Source: Symbiotaphrina buchneri (Eukaryota; Ascomycota; Symbiotaphrinales; Symbiotaphrinaceae). From it: a stretch of DNA of 64,000 nt. The position numbers were made by a program, and so were the translations under genes. The stretch lies in NCBI GenBank assembly GCA_001599915.1, contig BCIG01000018.1, positions 186,001 to 250,000 on the forward strand. Reading direction: 5' to 3'. Positions 46,240 to 56,723 of the stretch are shown in pieces; within the stretch, counting starts at the first letter, position 1, and each line of letters opens with the position of its first letter. The notes under the pieces are model-generated. The model saw only the letters and a list, made by a program, of their open reading frames with translations, was not told the DNA's origin and did no database searches.

Positions 46240-47315
46240 CTATAACCTCAAGATTTCCCCGCCTTGGCCTATACCGCCCCTGAATAGCTCCTTGATAACC
46301 TTTCCTTGGAGTATGGTTTCTTTGATTATCCCGTCAACGTGCTTCGGCTCCACTCTACCGTACCAGATGCCTTTGCCTGCGAGTGGATGAGGCCCTTCAG
46401 GAGTTTTGGTAGTTGGTGGAATGTATATGATGACATTGCCAGCGTACTTATGGCCTCCGATATGACTGATCAGCCCTACTCTGGCGGCAGGTGGAGTATA
46501 CACTTCCGGCTCGAATTCTTTCCGCTTAGGAGCTTGCTTTTCAATTTCGAAGCCTGTACGTTGAAGATTTCTGGAGAACTCGTCTCGTAGAAGAGGTCCG
46601 ATCACGCCGCATCGGTGATCTCTTCCACCGTGGCCACAAACTAGGACGACCAACTCATGAACGTCTTTCACATTGTGAAAATGGCTCTGCATTTCTGGCC
46701 TTCTTTTAAGTCTTGCTTGTTCTTCTATAGGAAGAACATCATGGGCTTTATTCAGCTCCTCGGGTAGGATGAAGCCTTGCACAAACTGCTGGACGGAAGT
46801 ATGTGTGACGTTGATAGCAGAGATATATTTGAAGCTCGGAAACAGATAAACAGAAGCTGTCCGGGATTCAGGCTCATGATGCGGCAGAAAAGAAGAGTTT
46901 GATATCAAGATATTATGGTACGGCTATATGAAACGTAGTTAGTGATATTTGCATAGCATGTAGGGTCCGCCCCACTGACGTTGCTGAATGTGCCCCCTCG
47001 CCCAAGCATCTTTTTCAATTTCCGCGCAAACTCGGCATCTTCCTCTTCCTCGATCCTGCTGGGCCAGTCATCCTTGCCGGTAGATATGAGAATCTGCTCG
47101 GCATAGCCTGCCATTGTGCCATTGAGGTTGGCCTTGTGGTCGATATCAAGGTGCTGTGGGGTTGGTCGACATTCACATGTTGACGGAGGGCACTTTTCGA
47201 TGACAGGAAAGGATACGCTTGCCGCTCTCATAGCAAGGCCCCGCCGAAGAGACGGGGATGTATAGCGGAGAGACGCGATGACATGCCGCCATGGAAGAGG
47301 AGACAGGAATGACAT
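46240..47315 (-). CDS. aim32: AIM32-like sucrase/ferredoxin-family protein
   Basis: Two exons: 47315-46980 and 46923-46240, with a 56-bp intron (donor GTCAGT, branch CACTAAC), giving 339 residues. Motifs typical of this thioredoxin-like [2Fe-2S] family are present: an N-terminal Cys cluster (CPPSTCECRP near 43-52), CGHGGRDHRCGVIG near 207-220, and HIGGHKYAGNVIIYIP. The first ~30 residues are Arg/Ser/Leu-rich and could be a mitochondrial presequence. Family knowledge: yeast Aim32 is a mitochondrial Fe-S protein linked to redox quality control of imported proteins. The Cys/His ligand motif and HxGGHK are both intact, so I expect a functional protein. Confidence 0.88.
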
Positions 47316-47876
47316 ATTTGAATGACGGATAATCGTTCGGTTTATGCCATCCCGCGCTTCCAGGAGATATGTCTATAAGCTGAATACGCTGGCGCTGACC
47401 TGACCGCCGAGATCCACTTCTAGGCTGGATCGATGTCTCTTCACCAGCTTTGTCAAATTGCCCTTTGCATTGGGTCCGGTCAGTGTTCTGCTGATCAGGG
47501 AATTCTAGGAGCGTAGAAGCCTGTGACGCTTACAAAAGCGAAGCTCCTATTCGGCCGAAGCGTCACGGCGGGAAGGCGTGAAGCTCGGCCTTAAATGACG
47601 CTGCTTCCCGCGGGAATAATAAATAAGCTTAACAGGGCGCTAACCTCAGGTGGGACGTCCCTTCTGTCTGGGAGTCCCTTCCTCCACGCCTGGACCAAGC
47701 GCGACCGGTAATCTTTCAATTCCCGTTCTGTGTATGTAAATACTTAGATTACTCTATTACGATCCTTGTTTGATCCGGCGTCTATACACCACATATATTT
47801 GATGACACCATAAGGTACGAGACATGAGCACCTAGCGTTTTCAGCCCGTTTGGCCGGCAAAACGTGGGACGGCTTT
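47316..47876. other. Divergent promoter region
   Basis: Between the AIM32-like gene (-) and the permease gene (+). No other feature seen. Confidence 0.5.
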
Positions 47877-49794
47877 ATGATGTCGCCACCTGGTTATTCT
47901 AGTCTTCAAGGGACTGGGGCTCATCCTCCTCGAGATTCTCTCGAGCTTGCTTCATTGGCATCATCATCTGGCAGGTCACAGACTTCGTCACGCAGTTCCT
48001 CGCCCGCGGGTATCTCCTCGTCGCGCAAGCAATCGCTCGAAAATGAGGACCCTTTGAGCGCAACGAATCCCGCCAACTTAGGCCGTCCAGACCACGGCAG
48101 GTCGTATTCGGTTTCTTCAGCGTTCGACTTTGCAGCGAACCTTTTCCCACTTTCCACTACAGCTGGAGGCTATGCCCCTGTTGGGACTCCAGCATTGGCA
48201 TCACTAGCAGACCCTTTCGGGACAGCCAATGGCGGGAATCTGGAGAGACACAAGACGCTTACATACCTCAACGGACTATCTCTCATTGTGGGTATGATAA
48301 TAGGATCTGGGATATTCTCATCCCCTGGTGAGGTCAATACAAATGTTGGTTCGCCAGGAGCGTCCCTGATCGTGTGGACTTTTGCGGGCATATTGGCTTG
48401 GACGGGTGCGGCGAGCTATGCAGAGCTCGGAGGCGCCATACCTCTCAACGGCGGCGCGCAGGTCTATCTGGCCAAGATCTTTGGAGAATTGGTCGGGTTT
48501 CTTTTCACGTGGTGTGCCGTTTGCGTGATGAAGCCAGGATCAGCGGCCATCGTCTCCATCATCTTCGCCGAGTACATAGTGCGTGCAGCTGTGGGTGCGG
48601 AGGCTCAAGATCTCAGTATATGGGTCAATAGAGGAGTAGCATTGGTTGGGCTCTGCGTCGTCACGCTTCTGAATTGCTTGTCAACCAAGCTAGCAACGAG
48701 GGTCACGGATATATTTATGTTTTTCAAGTTTCTTGCATTGTTAGGCGTTGCTATTATCGGCATTGTCGTGGCGGCCACCGGATTCTCATGGAAAGGGGAC
48801 GCGAGCACTGGATGGAAGGACAAAGGTTGGTTCGAAGGAACCAACAAAGACTTGTCTGACTGGGCGGTTGCTCTCTACGCAGCATTATGGGCGTACGACG
48901 GATGGGACAATGTAAGTTGACCTGTCCTCACCATCCATGGCTTTGCTGACACACATGCTACAGGTCAATTACGTTGTTGGCGAGTTCATCAATCCGCACA
49001 GGGATTTACCGCGAGTCATACACACGGCGATGCCCGTCGTCATCATCTCATATCTGATGGCGAACGTGGCATATTTTCTTGTTCTTCCGTTCGACGTCAT
49101 TGCAGCAAGCAACACTGTGGCGGTACAATTTGGGTCTAGAGTTTTTGGTCCAATTGGCTCTCTCATCATAGCCCTGGTAGTCAGCGTCAGCTGCTTTGGT
49201 GCTTCTAACGCGGGTACTTTTACCACCTCTCGGTTGATCTATGCCGCTGGAAAAGAAGGCCATCTGCCTTCCATATTCGGCAAGTTGGGGTTATCGACCA
49301 GCCAAGATTCGGTCAACACCAGATTACGGACGCGATCATGGGCTACCAAGCGGCTATCAAAGATCATAGGAGACGATGAGTTCGGCATCGGCTTTACCCC
49401 GATTTATGCCATGGTTCTCTCCGCCGTGCTTACTGCAGTGTATATCTGCTTAGGCGAATTCAGCACGCTCATCACATTCTACGGCGTTGCGGGGTACTCC
49501 TTCTATTTTCTTACGGTCCTGGGTCTGATCATTCTAAGAGTGAAGGAACCGGATCTTGAACGACCATACAAGACGTGGATCACGACACCGATTATCTTTT
49601 GTTGCGTTAGCCTCTTTCTCGTAAGTAGGTCTCTGGTCGCTCAGCCACTACAAGCGATCACTGTCGTGGCGTTTGTGGTACTCGGGATTCCCGTATACTA
49701 CTGGCGCGTGAGCGGCAGGAACAAGGGGGTGAAAAGAAGTGGTGAAGGTGCAAGCCATGGTTGGAGGTTTTGGAGGCGATGGACTCGGACATAG
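47877..49794 (+). CDS. MUP1-like amino-acid permease (LAT/APC family)
   Basis: Two exons: 47877-48911 and 48964-49794 (52-bp intron, donor GTAAGT), giving 621 residues. The first ~130 residues are a Ser-rich cytosolic tail. Around twelve hydrophobic segments follow, beginning LTYLNGLSLIVGMIIGSGIF, the TM1 signature of L-type transporters with the unwound GSGIF. Further marks are AELGGAIPLNGGAQVYL and, at the splice, WAYDGWDNVNYVVGEFINP. This WxYDGWDxxNYVxxE block is characteristic of the LAT group and of yeast Mup1. Substrate is inferred to be methionine or another neutral amino acid and cannot be fixed from sequence. An open frame extends upstream of 47877 but without an ATG; the ATG at 47880 is an equal alternative. 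Confidence 0.9.
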
Positions 49795-50043
49795 ACAGAG
49801 ATAGTTCTTTGAAAAGGGAATTCCCAGTCGCCCCTTAGCCTTTCCAAGACTGTAGCCTGCATTATTTGAAGGGAGCGGGATGCCTCACCCGGGGCAGGGG
49901 ACAGTCCATCCAATTATAAGCAGCTGATGAGCGATGTGAAGGATGGAGATACACATCAGAAGGTGGAGTGGCTGAAATCGTGTAGCGGTCCGTCTGCCGA
50001 AACATTTCCCGCGCCGGTCAGAGACAGATTGCGTGGCGTGGAG

Positions 50044-50537
50044 ATCAGGGTAGGTAATCGGTAATGGCACGCCCCTGTTTTTGGTTACCACACGCCCCTC
50101 TCATCTATTCGCATCGTGTCATATCTATCCGCATATCTCATCTACCTGCATCGTATCGTACCTTATCTGTTTGTCTGTAGGTATATTAACATCGTAGCCT
50201 ATCTACATCGTACCTCATCTACATCGTATCTCATCTACATCGTATCTCATCTACATCGTATCTCATCTACATCGTATCTCATCTACATCGTATTTCATCT
50301 ACATCGTATCTCATCTATACATACTCATCTAACCAGTTAATCTTTATGATAGATAGATCGATCAACCAATAACCTGATCCAGGATGACATATATCAAATC
50401 TATCTATATCATCTCTATGAATGATAGATCAATTAAACTAATTAATTAATCTAGAATGATATCTTATACCTACCTTATCTGTATCCGTGCATGTTACCAA
50501 ATACAGGGGCGTGCCATTACCGATTACCATCAGGGTA
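50044..50537. mobile_element. Inverted-repeat DNA transposon (MITE), copy A
   Basis: The element is 50053-50528 (476 bp). Its ends are inverted repeats of ~36 bp with two mismatches, beginning GGTAATCGGTAATGGCACGC. It is flanked by an exact 9-bp direct repeat, ATCAGGGTA (50044-50052 and 50529-50537). Nine-bp target duplications are usual for Mutator-like elements. No transposase is encoded, so it is non-autonomous. The interior is rich in GATA/CATCTA-type repeats. Confidence 0.85.
50196..50320. repeat. 16-bp tandem repeat inside MITE copy A
   Basis: About seven copies of a 16-bp unit (CATCTACATCGTATCT), slightly degenerate at the ends. Copies B and C hold only single or diverged units at the corresponding place, so the expansion is specific to this copy. 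Confidence 0.8.
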
Positions 50538-50809
50538 TTCTCCGCGCTTGGCAAGATGCGGCGGAAAAGTTCCGCTGATGCTTGATCCTTGCCCGAGATA
50601 AGATGGCTCGGCCCTTGGAAATTTAGGTTTAAGACCGAGGCCCGGGGAGGAAGAGGGGCGCAAGAGTGGGAGTTCCCAGACCGCATCTCGCGCAATTTAT
50701 TTCTTCTGATGGCTTGACTGTCTTCAATCCTCAATACGTACTTCCGCACTGGGACGAGGGGTTGGCAGAGGAAAAGCGAGTGCCAGAACAGCCGTTTGGC
50801 AACAACAGA

Positions 50810-52908
50810 ATGTCGCAACCAGTATCGGATTCGGAGAAGCGTCCGAGCGACAGCCATGCGACAGCGACAGTAAGAGACGCGGTGGCCCCGGTGGAAAATC
50901 CCAATGCGCGACCTGCATGCTTTCGAAACACTTTCCATGAGATATTGTTCGTTTTCACGGCCACGATGGCCATCTCCCAAGGCTCCTTTACCACCGGGTC
51001 CAATCAAGTCATTACCTCGGTCATTGGCAAGGATCTGAACATGACGACGGCCGAAATCACTTGGATTAATGCCTCCTCTTCGTATGTACTGCCATGATTG
51101 TTTTTACTAAAATGTCCAATGCTAACGCACGCTATAGACTGACGGCTGGCGCTTTCCTTCTATTTTTTGGTCGAGTCGCAGATATGTTCGGTCGCAGACC
51201 CTTGTTCGTCGGTAGCATGGGCATGTTCGCCGTCTTCTCCCTTGCGGCGGGCTTCTCCAAAGACCCAATGACCCTTGATGTCCTCAATGGTCTGATGGGG
51301 TTATGCTCGGCCGCTTGTGTTCCCCCGGCCGTGGGAACGCTAGGAGTCAGCTATGCAAAGCCTTCCAAGAGGAAGAACTACGCATTCGACTGTTTCAGCG
51401 CTGGTAATCCGTTGGGATTTGTCTTCGGGAGTATTCTGTCCGGAGTGGCGACGAAGCTGTTCAGTTGGAGGGCAAGCTATTGGTTGCTGGCCATCATCTA
51501 CCTCGTCTTCACGATCGTCGCCTTTTTCACGATCCCGAAGCTTCCTACGAACCATCAGAGTCTTGGTTGGGAAGCGCTGAAGCGATTTGATGTGGTTGGG
51601 ACCATTGCTGCTATTTCAGGCATAGCCTTCTTCTCGAGTTCCTTGACGTTGGCTGGTGATGCCCCTGACGGATGGAAGACCCCCTATGTCATCGTCCTCT
51701 TGATTTTGGGTGTCTTCCTTATGGCTAGCTTCGTGGTCTGGGAAGGCTTCTTCAGCTTTCCGCTGATGCCACTACGCGTCTGGAAGGACCGCAACTTTTC
51801 TCTGGTATGCATCTTCCCCCCAGCAGCGTACCTGCTCAGTAGCTTACATGCTCTAGCTTATTTCTACCCTACTATTGGGCTTCACTGGCTTTCCTTCGGC
51901 GAACTTTTGGCTGTCACTCTACTTCCAGGACGTTCTGAAACTGTCAGCGCTCGAGGTTGCTGTGCGCCTGCTGCCACAAGCCATTGGCGGCATTATAGTC
52001 AACATCATCGCCGGACTAATCCTGCACAAAGTCTCCAACAAGCTCTTGATGGCCATTGGAGCTTTGTCATACACGGGATCTTTCCTTCTACTGGCTCTAC
52101 AAGGCGAAGACAGCAGTTACTGGGCGTTTGTGTTCCCGAGCTTGATACTTACAGTCATTGGTGCCGATCTGGAATTCAACGTGTGCAATGTACGTCCTCC
52201 CCCCTTTCAACCCCTTTTGTGCATCTCATCAGTGAATATTTAAGTTTCTTTTCCTGGCCCCTTTCAACCCCTTTTGTGCATCTGATCAGTGAATATTTAA
52301 GTTTCTGTTCCTGCCCCCTTTCAACCNCTTTTGTGCATCTGATCAGTGAATATTTAAGTTTCTGTTCCTGCCCCCTTTCAACCACTTTTGTGCATCTGAT
52401 CAGTGAATATTTAAGTTTCTGTTCCTGAACAAAAAGCATACTAACGTCACTGTAGATGTATGTTATGTCCTCTTTACCACCGCACCAACAGTCCATCGCC
52501 GGCGGCATCTTCAACACCGTCACTAAACTCTGCGTCACCCTCGGCCTCGGCATCTCCACCGCCATCTACAACGCCCTGGCGCCGACCTCCTCCTCTGCTG
52601 CCAATTCACCGCACACTACGGATCCGCTGTACCCCTACAAGGGTGTGTTCTGGTTCTCGACTGCCTTTTCGGCGTGCAGCTTGTTCCTGGTGCCTTTTAT
52701 CACGGTCAAGACGCAAGGCCATGTGGTCAAGGAGGCCGCAGAGGAGGAAAATGTGGCCGGCCCCGCACTCTCGAGGTTCGAATCGCATGTAACGACAGCG
52801 TCGGTTGCTGGGGGGACGATGGCGGCTGTCGAGGGCGATATTGAGTTGGACAGGCGAAGCGCCGTCGACAGGCCTGCGGGACAGGCCGCCGAAGAAAAGC
52901 ATTCATAG
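50810..52908 (+). CDS. MFS drug:H+ antiporter-like transporter
   Basis: Four exons: 50810-51081, 51138-51804, 51857-52189 and 52456-52908, giving 1725 nt or 574 residues. The polar N-terminal tail is followed by hydrophobic segments. The MFS motif A between TM2 and TM3 is GRVADMFGRRPLFV. Later segments (VPPAVGTLGVSYAKPSKR, NPLGFVFGSILSG) fit the 14-TM DHA2-like group of fungal efflux pumps. The splice at exons 3/4 gives EFNVCNMYVMSSLPPHQQS, a normal loop. Substrate unknown. Longer open frames upstream of 50810 lack an ATG. The third intron (52190-52455) is unusually long because it contains a 57-bp tandem repeat, and one base in it is an N (52327). Confidence 0.87.
52204..52431. repeat. 57-bp intronic minisatellite, four copies
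   Basis: Four head-to-tail 57-bp units starting CTTTCAACC at 52204, 52261, 52318 and 52375, nearly identical. They lie wholly inside intron 3 of the MFS gene. Confidence 0.9.
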
Positions 52909-54036
52909 CACAATAGGGGTTTGTATTCTGATTTACTTCTTTATGGCTTTGGTGTTTCGATATCTTTGGGTATAGCAAAAGGACATATGGAAAGGGAAGG
53001 ACGATATAGAAGGATGGGCGTGATAGACGGGACTATGCTGGTGGGCGTACCATACGAAATGGCATATCACGGCTATATATTTCTCTCAAAACACAATCAC
53101 GTGGTAGACAATAGATGACAATGGTATGGATGCGCAATCCTGGATAATGCAGCAGTCTGCGAGAGTCTCACTTTTCCTACGGGCCCATAGATTGAAGATG
53201 ATTTCTCTGGAAAGGGAGATAAAGCTATGAGGAGATGAGAGTACTTGATTTCAAGAGATCTCCTTGATCCTTGGTTTCAGATGGCCATTCACTGTACTGA
53301 TCGGAGACCATCAACTGGAGAAGTTCGATCGATTGAGTTAGCTTATGCTGGATTCACACCTCAGAGATCAAAGATGATCGCTTCAGGAGCGGAGATAAGA
53401 TATGGGAGATCAAGGGATCATCTCTGCTTCCAGATCTATCGGTCTACCTTTCCACTGAGATCCACCGAGGAGATCAAAGATTTAATATCTCAGGAAGGGC
53501 GATAGGTCAGATCAGATAAGATCGAGATTATCAATCGGTGCCGATGTCTCATAGGCTCCGTTTCCTGCTGGCTATCCCATGTATTGGTCGATATTGTTGC
53601 TTTCTGGGAAGAGGAGATGATTGCTGCTGCGATTTCTGGTCATATAGGTCTACATTGGAGGGGCCGACACTTCTACGGTGTAAACTTCGTCATAAGGCCG
53701 TGCCGTGCTGCCGAGAACTCGTTCACAGCCCCAATATGGCGTTTGCTCTTGCTAGAATCTGAAAGAAGACTCTTGCGAACATGACGCTTGACGACGTACT
53801 GAACGGTCCACCGTCAGTCATCCGGCAAGCTCGAATATGTCGAGTGAAACAGTCTTCGCCTCTGCAGGATGGCCATAAGACTCTGAACTACGCCGCATCA
53901 GGCCGGTTCTCGCAGTGAACTTCAACTTTTGCTACCCTTCGATACATGCAATGACGACAACACCCTGTGAATGCAAATGCTATGCGAGACGCCTGGGCGC
54001 TCAGTGCATCCCTTAAGCCTTTGGGCTAAAGAAACA
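52909..54036. other. Intergenic region, 1.1 kb
   Basis: Convergent spacer between the MFS gene and MAK16. The part 53.2-53.55 kb is unusually rich in GATC/AGAT words (GAGATCAAAGAT and similar) and may be an old, diverged repeat. No coding support. Confidence 0.5.
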
Positions 54037-55112
54037 CTATGCGTAAGCAACCTCCCGAAGAGGCGCCTCATTCTCCATCTCGTATTCAATCTCCACTCTC
54101 GGCCCCTTTCTCTTGGCCGGCTTAGGCGGCGCTGCTGCAGGCCCTCTCTTCCGCTTGAGACCAGTGACGGCTTTCTTGAGGTCTTCCTCCTCATCCTCTT
54201 CGCTGCTAGCGCCTGTCTGCTCCTCGCTCTCTTCATCTTCGTCTTCCGAGGCATCAGTCCCTTGCTCTTCACCGCTTTCACCTCCAAGCCATTCCTCTAG
54301 ATCCCCTAGCTCGTCTTCATCCTCTGAGCCTTCGATGTCGCTAACGTATTCGACATCGCCCACCCCTTCTTCCTCTTCAAACTCTTGCTCCAGCTCTTCC
54401 TCTTCTTCATCTTCAATTCCCTCATCCAGATCCTGGTCTCGCTCGCCTTGACCTTGCCTTTCCAGTCCTCGCAGGACCTTCTTCCACACGCCCTCTTCGA
54501 CGTTCAGCGGGCGGTCACCATAAGCACCGCTCCTCAAACGCTCGATAAGCTCTCTTTCAATTGCCCTTTCCACCTTTGCCGCAGCCTCGGCTTTCCTCTC
54601 TCTGGTCTCCTCCCTTCTTCGCACCTTGGGTGCCAACTTCGGTACCAGCTTCTCGCCTAACCGTTCCTCCTCGCGGGCCAATCTCCGCGTGCGGATTGCC
54701 ACCTGCGTCAACCGTGTAAGACGCTGTTTACACTTATGTATCAAGAACTTTGGCCAATAGATCAGGCGATCGTCGATTTGCTGAAGAGCTGTAGCGTAGT
54801 TCTGTGACAGCTTTATCCTCTCCCACCATTTTGCGGGCATGTGGCTGCGCTCAATCGTCTTCATGTACAGGTACAGAGTCCCTGTTTCGGGATTGGACCT
54901 GATCGTGGCATAGCGAGAGTTGGCTAAGGGGCAGGATTGGCGGTTGCAAAGACCGGTCACATTGTACTCGTTGCGGCAGAAGTTTTGCTGCTTTGGAGTT
55001 CTGCAAGAAGGTTAGTTTTGACGGAGGCAAGCGCTGGATGGGAGGCTTACTTGAGCTTGAAAGCGCAGAACTGCTGGTTTATTACCTGCCATACAATCTC
55101 GTCGGATGCCAT
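54037..55112 (-). CDS. mak16: Ribosome biogenesis protein MAK16
   Basis: Two exons: 55112-55051 and 55000-54037 (50-bp intron, donor GTAAGC), giving 341 residues. The N-terminus after splicing reads [20 protein letters not shown], then [20 protein letters not shown], the highly conserved Mak16 opening with its Cys pattern. Residues to ~150 form the conserved core ([15 protein letters not shown]). The C-terminal third is acidic, with long Glu/Asp runs, and ends with a basic nuclear-localisation-like stretch ([20 protein letters not shown]). Family knowledge: Mak16 is a nucleolar factor that works with Rpf1 in early 60S assembly. The short first exon (62 nt) is fixed by the match to the family start. 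Confidence 0.95.
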
Positions 55113-55407
55113 GATGGAGGAAAATGCCCGCCGTGGGGGATGTGGCTGGTGAAAGATGAGGACGGTGAGGGTGGGTGCGGCGACTCTGCCAGTCCTTGCT
55201 GTGTCTCGAATTATTTAATAATTTTGTTGCACCGACGACTTTTTGGCGGTCGGACGGCGAAGTCTTGACTCGCTAGTCCATAATAGGCCTAGCCCAACTA
55301 TTCTAGATCCCCCAAAATGCTCGCACTCTCATTCGTCCAGACTTTCGATCATCCTTTCATCCTTCGTTTGTCTTGAAACATTTGGCAGCTGCTTCGACGG
55401 AGTGTCA

Positions 55408-56622
55408 ATGACATCCCTCAGAGCAGCTCAGCAATGTCTGATCCTTGAAAGGTGCGCCCTGCGGGGCTCGATGCCCAATTGCTTGCCCATCGCTCTCTCG
55501 CGTTGTTACAGCGCGACCACATCAAGGACCTCCTCGCCCCGGTCACAAGCTCTCCCCCGACGACGATGGCCAGGGTTCGCCCTCAGTTTTGCTGCTGGAT
55601 TCAGCCTGATCTGTATCTATAATCTCACCTCATCTCCTTCAACCTCCGCAGACACTCTCAATCCCAAGACCTTCTCGCCATTTACCCTTATATCAAAAAT
55701 CCCGGTATCCTCTACGAGCAACATCTTCACACTGCGGCCTTCTACCGGGCGTATCTCTGATGTAGATTATGCCTCGCTATGGAAGAAGGCGTGCATCTGG
55801 AGTGTTGAGATAAAGCAACCACAGCTGCAAATTGCCAGAGCTTATACGCCGCTTCCACCAATTGGCACTTACGGTACGGGCGTCGGGGATGAGGAGGATC
55901 TAAACTTGCTCGTGCGGCACTACCCAGCTGGCGAACTTTCGACTTACCTGCACAACCAGCCTCTGAATGGGACACTGGGCCTCCGCGGCGCTCATGTTGA
56001 CTTTGCGCTTCCGCCAGATGTCGAAGATGTGGTTTTCCTAGCTGGTGGCACGGGCATTGCACCTGCTTTGCAAGCTGCGTGGGGCTTGCTGTGCAGGCAT
56101 GCTGAGAACCAAAGCGCGGGAGATGGTTCCAGTCTGCAGCCAAGAGTGCGAATACTCTGGGCAAATAGACGGAGGGAAGATTGTGCTGGCGGGGTCAGCG
56201 ATGCTGCAATGGCTACAGGAGGCCAACTGTGGTGGAAGTTGGTCGGCTTGTTCGGTGGAAGCAGCAATGAGCCTGTCGACCCGAAGCCGGACATTGACAA
56301 GGGCATCATTGTACAACACCTCGACAAGCTGAAGGAGCAATATGCTGGCCGGTTGAGCGTTGATTACTTTGTGGATGAGGAACGAACGTTTATAGGAAAA
56401 AAGGAAGTGCAGCGGTGCCTGCAGGTGGCACAGCCGAGCCCACCAACTGACGGAACCGGAATTGAAAGGGGGAAACGTCTCATCCTGGTGTCTGGTCCGG
56501 ACGGCTTCGTGCAATTCTTTGCGGGGCCCAAAAACTGGGAGAACGGAGGTGAAATTCAGGGGCCACTTGGTGGGTTGCTCAGGAGCATTGACCTAACCGG
56601 TTGGGATGTTTGGAAGCTGTAG
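55408..56622 (+). CDS. cyc2: CYC2-like mitochondrial FAD/NAD(P)H oxidoreductase
   Basis: A 404-residue single-exon protein from ATG 55408 (an open frame extends upstream to 55243 but is not conserved-looking). Residues 1-53 are Arg/Ser-rich, as in a mitochondrial presequence. Residues 57-70 (ALSFAAGFSLICIY) are a likely inner-membrane anchor. Ferredoxin-reductase-type motifs follow: RAYTP (144-148) and HYPAGELSTYL (171-181) for FAD, GGTGIAP (213-219) for NAD(P)H, and VSGPDGFV near the C-terminus. Family knowledge: yeast Cyc2 reduces heme for attachment to apocytochrome c in the intermembrane space. The alternative is another cytochrome-b5-reductase-like enzyme. The presequence-TM-FAD order favours Cyc2. 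Confidence 0.8.
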   Translation: MTSLRAAQQCLILERCALRGSMPNCLPIALSRCYSATTSRTSSPRSQALPRRRWPGFALSFAAGFSLICIYNLTSSPSTSADTLNPKTFSPFTLISKIPVSSTSNIFTLRPSTGRISDVDYASLWKKACIWSVEIKQPQLQIARAYTPLPPIGTYGTGVGDEEDLNLLVRHYPAGELSTYLHNQPLNGTLGLRGAHVDFALPPDVEDVVFLAGGTGIAPALQAAWGLLCRHAENQSAGDGSSLQPRVRILWANRRREDCAGGVSDAAMATGGQLWWKLVGLFGGSSNEPVDPKPDIDKGIIVQHLDKLKEQYAGRLSVDYFVDEERTFIGKKEVQRCLQVAQPSPPTDGTGIERGKRLILVSGPDGFVQFFAGPKNWENGGEIQGPLGGLLRSIDLTGWDVWKL

Positions 56623-56723
56623 GAACATAGATATAAGTTCTAGAGAAGATACCCAGGCGCCTGCCTTCATGACGCCTTAACACTCGACACAATACCCGAG
56701 AACCTGACAACATGAATATAGAC

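Noticed and set aside
51094-52428. A 19-residue repeat protein read through intron 3 of the MFS gene
   Set aside because: The repeat ORF is in a different frame from the transporter; in the coding frame intron retention stops early, so the 57-bp array is best seen as intronic.
54113-54451. Ser-rich + strand ORF
   Set aside because: Antisense of the Glu/Asp-rich MAK16 tail.
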